Below, in pieces: positions 21,691 to 27,869 of a stretch of 27,869 bases of DNA. Position 1 is the stretch's first letter. The number at the start of each line of letters is the position of its first letter. The notes under the pieces are model-generated. The model did no database searches. It was not told the origin of the DNA and was given only the letters and a program-made list of their open reading frames with translations. The DNA comes from Poteriospumella lacustris. Its lineage: Eukaryota > Sar > Chrysophyceae > Chromulinales > Dinobryaceae. A program made the position numbers and the translations under genes. Location of the stretch: positions 1 through 27,869 of the forward strand of contig SMOI01000360.1 of NCBI GenBank assembly GCA_008000375.1. Direction: 5' to 3'.

Positions 21691-22320
21691 AAGTAGACAC
21701 ATCCCCGTTTTGGCCATTGAGGAAGCGTGACATCCCCGTTTTGGCCATTGAGGAAGCGTGACAACCCCCCTCCACCGCCCTCTTGGTGCCTTCTCCGGTC
21801 GTTGCCTGGCCGCATTGGCTTCACATTGCAAAATAACTATTACTCGATGACTTGTGACTGCTGAGGTCGCTGTTGTTTGCTCTGTCTTTCTTGCACGATA
21901 AATGTGTTGAGAGTGCTTGCCAGCGACGACATTGCTGATCAGTGACTCCACCACGCCCACGTGTGAAAGAAACTGGCCAGTGCCTTTGTACTCGTGCTGG
22001 TTACATCGCGCAGACTCTGAAGAGAACCGTGGACCAACGTGCACAGCAGTTTACACTCTACTCGACACTGCACCGCCGTAATGAGCCCCGTCCAACGGTA
22101 ACGCGACGAAAGGAATTTATTTGTTCCGCCATGCAGTGCACTTCGGGGGAACCAGCAAATCCTTTGAATCAGAATATCGTCAACCAATGCGTAGTTCACT
22201 TTGTATTTCTTCGTGTTGGCATATCGGTTCTCAGTGTTGGTTCCTCGAACTCCCCCCTCGTCTCGATTGTGTGAATGCTCCGCCTTGATCCCCATAAGAG
22301 ACTATAGAGGCAAGCAACAT
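21691..22320. other. Downstream flank of coiled-coil gene, no recognised gene
   Basis: Apart from the 31-bp duplication just after the stop codon, nothing here is recognisable. A 118-codon minus-strand frame (21939-22295) contains a VDDILI string that recalls the reverse-transcriptase active site, but no other domain motif supports it. Confidence 0.4.
21700..21761. repeat. Perfect 31-bp tandem duplication
   Basis: Positions 21700-21730 and 21731-21761 are identical, beginning 'catccccgttttggcc'. The pair starts nine bases after the stop codon of the coiled-coil gene, so it lies in the 3' UTR. Confidence 0.97.
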
Positions 22321-22588
22321 GATAGAATCGAGGACAAGAACAGCAAGGTGCAGTAAACAATAAAGGACAGTCTCGCACAAGACAATCGCACGGCTACATA
22401 ATCGCACGGCAAGACAAGCGTTGGAAGAGAAGAGACGCGAAGAGAAGGGCGCCGCCAAGTGGAAGGGGTTGTCGATATAGTGTAACTTGAAAGGCACCGA
22501 AGGACAAGATACTGTTCGCCAGTCAGTCAACGAGCCAAAACGAATTTACAACGCAGCGAAGAAGCTATATACAATGCTGGTAGAGGTG
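22321..22588. repeat. Diverged direct repeat, copy 1
   Basis: This matches 23738-24003 in the same orientation with scattered substitutions and small indels. The best block starts with 'tgtaacttgaaaggc' at 22481 and runs through 'gatactgttcg' to 'cgcagcgaagaagctat'. It is rich in A and G on the plus strand. Its nature is unknown; a dispersed non-coding element is most likely. Confidence 0.75.
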
Positions 22589-22686
22589 CAGCATCAGATC
22601 CGCCAGCTCCTCATGGAGGAAAGCACATGCTCTATCCCATCCTCCGTCACAACAGAATATTGACCAAACACTGCATCACTTCAGGG

Positions 22687-22934
22687 TGTCGTAACCCTAC
22701 ACAGGTAAATACGTGGTCCAATAGGATCTTACCCCACCAGGTTCAACTCAGTGCTGTACAGTGTATAACAGTTCTCAGTTTCGAGATTAAAATAAAGAAC
22801 AGCACAAACAGAGACGGTGGTCGCTGGGAGATTGAACAACGACGAGGGAAAGAAATTTTCTTTCAACGACGATTTTCACAACGACCACGACGACGCTACA
22901 CTACGAGCAACAGAGCCAGTGCGCCAGTGCACCA
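22687..22934 (+). mobile_element. Candidate degenerate LTR (Copia-like) with primer-binding-like site
   Basis: The segment begins TG (TGTCGTAACC) and ends CA (GTGCACCA). An 'attaaaataaag' string that could act as a polyadenylation signal lies inside at 22784-22795. Five bases beyond, at 22940, is TGGTATCACAG, and 15 bases later TGGTATCAAC. Eight bases of each match the complement of the eukaryotic initiator tRNA-Met 3' end (TGGTATCA), the usual Copia primer site. No intact gag or pol follows, and I found no second LTR, so this would be a broken or solo copy. Confidence 0.35.
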
Positions 22935-23737
22935 GTGACTGGTATCACAGAAGGTGGTATCAACACCATCGCGTCGTCCCGTGGGATTTGCACGAATTGA
23001 CCGGAACAATGAACAGGGCAGTAAGGTCCAGACACCCACCCTGCTGAGACATGAGAGAGAGGCTGCAAGGCAAGAAGAACTCGGATGTTCCGAGTGGTGA
23101 AAGATCGGCAGCAAAATGAAATGAAATCGTTGGGTATTTGGTTTTTGCGACGGTGACCAGACACAAACAAGCAAACGATCGACACTGAACGAATATTGAG
23201 ACGACGAAAGGAGACGAACATATTTGAGTTTCCCATCGCCGCGAGCAAGTCGGCTAAGGGCCTTTGATGATTTCAGCATGCGACCTCTTATTTGCTGGGT
23301 CGTTGATGGAAGAAGACGCCACAGAGCCAGAGAGCACCGGAGATTTGGCGAACGAGACTACTGTCCATCGCGGATGGAGGGCAACGAAACGACACAGATA
23401 AGCGAACGAGGCGGTACATGAAGCCTGCTCCTCCCCCTCTGTCACACCGCCCGCTGATAAATTGGCGCAGGGGGGGGGGGGCGATAGAGAGGATGGGGGT
23501 AGCTACAGGTGCAACCAGGAATGATGGATCAACGACATGTTGTCACCGACGATGAGTGACAGTAAGAAACGGACTTGCACGAAGCGGCATCCAGACTGTC
23601 GGAAATGGGATTCACGGAGAGCTTCCGACCAGAGGCCACGGCCTCTCCCTTGAATGTATTCACATCACACCACAACATCAAACACGCACCACCAACAACA
23701 ACACGACAACGACAATGACTACAACAACATAGGACAG
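22935..23737. other. Non-coding or decayed sequence between the direct repeats
   Basis: No open frame here has a recognisable domain. If the preceding segment is a 5' LTR, this would be decayed element interior. A run of 12 G lies at 23470-23481. Confidence 0.4.
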
Positions 23738-24003
23738 CATCGCATCGAGGACAAGAACAACACAGTGAAAACAATGAAGAACAAGCACGAGCAAGACAAT
23801 CGCGTGGCTAAACAGTGGAACAAGAAGAGTAGGAAGAGAAGCACGACAGGTGGAGGGGGGTTGTTGTCCCTCCGATATCATGTAACTTGAAAGGCGCCGA
23901 AAGACACGATACTGTTCGACAATCAACCAATCAGTGAGTCAGTCGACGAACCAAAAACGAATTTGCAACGCAGCGAAGACGCTATAGACGGTGATGGTAA
24001 AGG
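23738..24003. repeat. Diverged direct repeat, copy 2
   Basis: Partner of 22321-22588, offset about 1.4 kb. The shared block begins at 23881 ('tgtaacttgaaaggc'). Flanks on either side show no clear similarity to the flanks of copy 1, so the duplicated unit appears to be about 270 bp. Confidence 0.75.
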
Positions 24004-25045
24004 GCGATGAGGCCAGAGCATCGCAAAAATGTGAGCAAAGCTTCAAAAAATAGATAGATACACATCAAGTACAAATGTGAGGAGAGAGGGACACCGACAC
24101 TGACAAATAGCTTCTCGGGGTGAGTCAAAGATATCGACGTACGCACGTCCATTTGTAATTTCTTAAGAGATTTAGAACACGACGGAATGAGGGGGCAGTG
24201 TTCGCTTCGAATCACTGCTTCGTGCAGCCCGTCGGAGGGATGTAAAGTTGAGAGATACCATCGATGTGACACATTTCACACAAACAGAAAGCGTCAACGA
24301 GCCCCTTGCGATACACAAATGGAAAATCAATGGCGGTGAGAGCACGGGAGCGAAACCGGAAGCGATAATGATGCGCAATCAACGTGTAAATGCCTCTGCA
24401 CAGATACATCGAAGAGAATAGACAAAGTGGGAGAGGGGGGAGGAGGAGGAGACATTGACGATGGCGAAGGACATTTGGAAAGCGAGTGTACTCGATCTTG
24501 GGATACCGCCGCTCGTATCGTGGCTTGCAGACAAGCGGTGGGGAACAGGAGCAGGAGAAACACGAGAAGAGGCCAATGAATAGGTCAGATATTAATAGGA
24601 CGTGGCGCAAGTGCGATCGTATTGATTGATAAGGTGAGCACGATGATGCGATGCGCGGTTGGATGAAGAAAATGACGAACATCAAATCCAAGCACACCTC
24701 GTCTCGCGAGGGATAATTGACGAAGAAGCACAGGCCGGGGCAGTCCAGTAAAGGCAATAGACGGAATACAGGGGAAAGGGTGAGCCATTGGCGTTGGCTA
24801 TTGGGAAGAGCGAGGCGATAAGAAGAGGAGGTATGAATATGAAAAACAAACCACGATTTCAAACGTAGGAAAAGCAGGAAACAAAAAGGAAAACGTGCAA
24901 AACGTCTGCACCGTGCAGGAAAAGACACTGTGCCACGCGACGTAGGAAGGACAGAGTCCACTGATGACGAAGAGTCAGAAGATCAATTCAAGCAAGAATG
25001 GCGATGGGTCTAGAGATAACTCAGAAAATGCTGAACGGAAAGACG
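24004..25045. other. Purine-rich intergenic stretch, no recognised gene
   Basis: The plus strand is strongly A/G-rich. A 249-codon minus-strand frame (24212-24961) is the longest here, but it translates to a Ser/Leu/Phe/Cys/Arg-rich sequence with no motif, as expected from reading a pyrimidine-rich strand. The right end is presumably the 3' UTR of the leftward RNA-binding gene. Confidence 0.45.
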
Positions 25046-26557
25046 TTACGGCGTACCGTAGGAAATAGGTTGAGCTGAATGACAAGGGACGGTCGTAAGA
25101 AGCGGTCCATTCACAGGGGCAACCGTGTGCGGATGCATCCAGGAGGGAGGTGGTACCGACAGAGGATAATGCAGCAACATGGGAGCAGAGGGCACGGGGT
25201 AAGAGCCGTAGACGGGGAGACCCACAGGAGGGATACCAAGAGGACGAGGAGGCAATCCCTGGGGATAAGAAGGCGCAAACGAGGAAGGAAGCGGGTAAGG
25301 GAGCATCGTATATTCACCAGAAGGAGTCATGATCGCATAGGGCCGGACCTGGACAGGTGGAGCTGGCATCGAATGACCATTGGGGCCTGCAGAGTATGGG
25401 GCGATCAGTGATGCCATGAGAGGGCCATTCATAGGAGGAGACGCCATGGTTGCCCAGCCCTGGTAATGGTTAGCCGCATGGGTCGGAAAACGTGGATCAG
25501 GAACTGATCGCACCGGCTCGACGGAAGGATCAGCGACACGACGAGACAAGGGCACGGGCGATAGAACCGTTTCGTCTGCGGCGGAGCGTGGACTTTCAAA
25601 TGATGATTCTCTCGCTATTTCTCTGAGTCTCCCCAACGCAGTTGACGCTGCCGCCTTCTGATTCGATGGATCGCGAGGAGCCACGATATTGCGTCGAGTC
25701 TTATTCATGAACGTCTTCGAAGAATGCGACAACTTGCAGTCGAGATCCAAGAGAACACCTTGACTTGCGTTGATTTCATAGTCAGTCGGCTTCGATTTCA
25801 AGGAAACAAACGAGATACGAGGGGGGTCAAGTGTCAACAAGACAATGGACGAAATCTCGTCGACAGCGCGTTGAGCGTCCGCCCAGTTCGAAAACGTAAC
25901 GAACCCATACCCACCCTGACGCAAATAGTCCGCTGACCCCTGCGGCGCTCCATCGCCCGCCGATCGCAAGTCCGACACGTGGGACTTCACCACACAGTCT
26001 TCCACCGCTCCGCACGATTGGAAAATGGCATCGAACACTTCCTCAGTCAACAACAGCGACGAGGGCTGGGTGCACATGAAGGAGAAGAGGACTTGAATGC
26101 CGTGCTCCTTCTCTGTCGCCGAATCGGACGGCGACGGAGAAGCTGAACTGGGAGAGCCGCTGCCAGAAGGAGTGTCATCGCTGTTCCGCAGTTTGGAAGA
26201 TCCACGCGATCGTTTACCGCCAGCCAAATCATCGCATCGAAGCCTGTTATATCGTTACAATTAGTCCAGGTTTCAAGCTTTAGAATATAGGTTTACTTAC
26301 TGGAGGCGACGACCCAGAAACTTTTTGCCGTGCAGTTCTTTGACGACTCGCTCGCCTTGAGCAATGTCGTTGAAATGAACGAAACCGTAGTACAAGGGAT
26401 CGGAATCTTTGGACTTGCAGATGTTCATGGCGTGGATAGGCCCATAGGAGGACAAAAGCGATCGCAATTGCGGATAGGTCGTAAAATACGAAAGATTCCC
26501 AAAGAATACTTTGAAGTGTTTTGTTGAAGACACGGTTTTAGGTTCAACTTCTGGCAT
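25046..26557 (-). CDS. Two-RRM RNA-binding protein (left copy)
   Basis: Two exons (26557-26301 and 26243-25046, 57-bp intron, GTAAGT donor) encode 484 aa. RRM1 (residues about 15-90) has RNP2-like VFFGNL and RNP1-like YYGFVHF. After a Ser/Pro-rich linker, a second RRM (about 130-240) has GGYGFVTFSN as RNP1 and a long, less typical first half. The C-terminal part from about residue 300 is rich in Pro, Ser, Tyr and Met (PYSAGPNGH, PPRPLGIPPVG), a low-complexity tail common in mRNA-binding proteins. A role in mRNA handling is likely, but targets are not readable. It lies head to head with a paralog, with 511 bp between the starts. Confidence 0.87.
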
Positions 26558-27068
26558 GGTTCACGAAGAATGAGTAGTAAAATGATGATGCACGCAAATG
26601 CGTGGGTATTAGTTCGGCCGACAATGATTGTATCACGCAAATGATCAGACGATCAGACGGCCAACTCCATTCGATCATCAATCTCAACATCTCGGATCTC
26701 AACGGAAATCCGTTGACCCGTTGTTGAACCATCTGGTGCCTGGTGCTGCAGCTGAAACCGTCTCTACAGAACACTACACAGGGGGACTGTGTACATTTCC
26801 GCGATCCCAGTTGAGGACACTTTCCGCGACACTGCGATTGGCACAAAGGCACACCAAAAGCAAGTGCGCATGTTTACTTCGCTCTCACGAAGTGGTGCGA
26901 GAATCTGGTGCAACTGCCTGAGAGCCAAGTGGTGAATGAAAGGTTTGCCGATGGATTTGATGGGTTTTGCGACCATGCAAGGATCACAATGCAAGAAAGA
27001 CTCTTTATTCTGTCCAAAGTAAATAATTTTTTCAAAAAATCTTCCGTCTCAGATTTCCAAACGAGCCA
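26558..27068. promoter_or_regulatory. Bidirectional upstream region of RNA-binding gene pair
   Basis: This 511-bp stretch lies between the two divergent start codons and must hold both promoters. Although the genes are inverted paralogs, I see no inverted-repeat symmetry in the spacer, so the promoters have diverged or were never shared. No element is identified. Confidence 0.45.
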
Positions 27069-27869
27069 ATGGAAAAGACAAGCAACAGCGCGACCCATCG
27101 GAATCTTTTCTACAAGGGCCCTTCTCCTCATCGGCAAGGAATGCCCATAAAAGTTTTCTTCGGAAATTTGTCGTACTTCGCGAACACTGACCATCTGCGA
27201 AACTTTCTCGCTCCTTATGGTCCGATCCAAGCCATGAACATCTGCAAGTCCAAAGATTCCGATCCCTTGTACTACGGTTTCGTCCATTACAACGACATTG
27301 CTCAAGCCGAGAGAGTCGTCAAGGAACTGCACGGCAAAAAGTTTCTGGGTCGTCGCCTCCAGTAAGTCGATGTTGAGGTGGCATCTGTTGAGAATTTCGT
27401 TCATCAAATTACCTGTGTCTTACAGACTGCGATGCAGCGATTTGCTCGATGGGGGCCGCTCTGGTGTCCAGCGAGGGTCTCGCAGACCACGAACTTCCGA
27501 CGATTTCCCTTCCGGAAATACCTCGCCCACTTCCCCGTCGGATTCGGCGACAGAGAAGGAGCACGGCATTCAAGTCCTCTTCTCCTTCATGTGCACCCAG
27601 CCCTCGTCGCTGTTGCTGACGGAGGAAGTGTTCGATGCCATTTTCCAATCGTGCGGAGCGGTGGAAGACTGTGTGGTGAAGTCCCACGTGTCGGACATGC
27701 GATCGGCGGGCGATGGAGCGCCGCAGGGGTCAGCGGACTATTTGCGTCAGGGTGGGTATGGGTTCGTTACGTTTTCGAACTGGGCGGACGCTCAACGTGC
27801 CGTGACCGACATGGAAGTCGCAATCATTGATGTCTTGAATTTCAATGAAACTTCCATGGGGAACAACTC
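27069..27869 (+). CDS. Two-RRM RNA-binding protein (right copy, cut by window end)
   Basis: Exon 1 is 27069-27361 and exon 2 runs from 27426 past the window edge (64-bp intron, GTAAGT donor, same position and phase as the left copy). The 245 complete codons seen cover RRM1 (VFFGNL, YYGFVHY), a linker, and most of RRM2 (GGYGFVTFSN). The N-terminus is longer than in the left copy and starts differently; a start at 27141 is also possible. Similarity to the left copy is uneven: weak in the first half of RRM1, near-identical in the second half, weak in the linker, and near-identical again over about 27560-27800. After 'RAV' (about 27801) the two sequences part abruptly, so the end of RRM2 and the tail differ or the gene is rearranged there. 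Confidence 0.78.

Noticed and set aside
21939-22295. Minus-strand open frame with VDDILI, recalling the reverse-transcriptase active site
   Set aside because: The residues before it do not match the usual Tyr-x-Asp-Asp context, and no other reverse-transcriptase block is present in the frame or nearby.
24212-24961. 249-codon minus-strand frame
   Set aside because: Its composition is what a pyrimidine-rich strand gives by chance, and no motif or splice structure supports it.

Overview
This is nuclear DNA from a eukaryotic microbe. Every spliced gene has short GT-AG introns (57-116 bp), and genes lie on both strands with a few hundred bases between most of them. The mix of genes fits an oomycete or related stramenopile: a plant-type HIR/SPFH protein, an ethanolamine-permease-like APC carrier, a FYVE-finger protein, an MPPED-type metallophosphoesterase and a Ser-rich coiled-coil giant. 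The assignment is by gene content only. All identities quoted were judged by eye, because no alignment could be run.

Layout. 1-4761 holds no gene I can recognise. It carries a decayed, collinear tandem duplication (about 669-1900 and 1938-2800), a 9-bp minisatellite and a 53-bp fragment copied from the 5' end of the FYVE gene. Next come three minus-strand genes: the APC transporter (4762-6967, three exons), the FYVE protein (7820-9508) and the metallophosphoesterase (9893-10849).

11231-14746 is an inverted gene pair. Two HIBCH/mS47-like genes converge on each other, and about 1.52 kb of the arms, introns included, appears identical. A tRNA-Pro(UGG) follows (14872-14943, minus). Two plus-strand genes come next: the HIR/SPFH protein (15101-16035) and a five-exon, 1544-aa coiled-coil protein with long poly-Ser tracts (16662-21690).

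21691-25045 has no recognisable gene. It holds a perfect 31-bp tandem duplication, a diverged direct repeat about 1.4 kb apart, and a candidate Copia-like LTR with a primer-binding-like site. The window ends in a second inverted pair: two two-RRM RNA-binding proteins, head to head (25046-26557 minus; 27069 to the window end, plus), whose similarity is a patchwork.

The genes do not form a pathway. The most notable theme is structural: two independent inverted gene duplications within 17 kb. The first is homogenised to apparent identity across exons and introns while its flanks have diverged, and the second is a mosaic of near-identical and diverged blocks. Both patterns suggest gene conversion between inverted paralogs.
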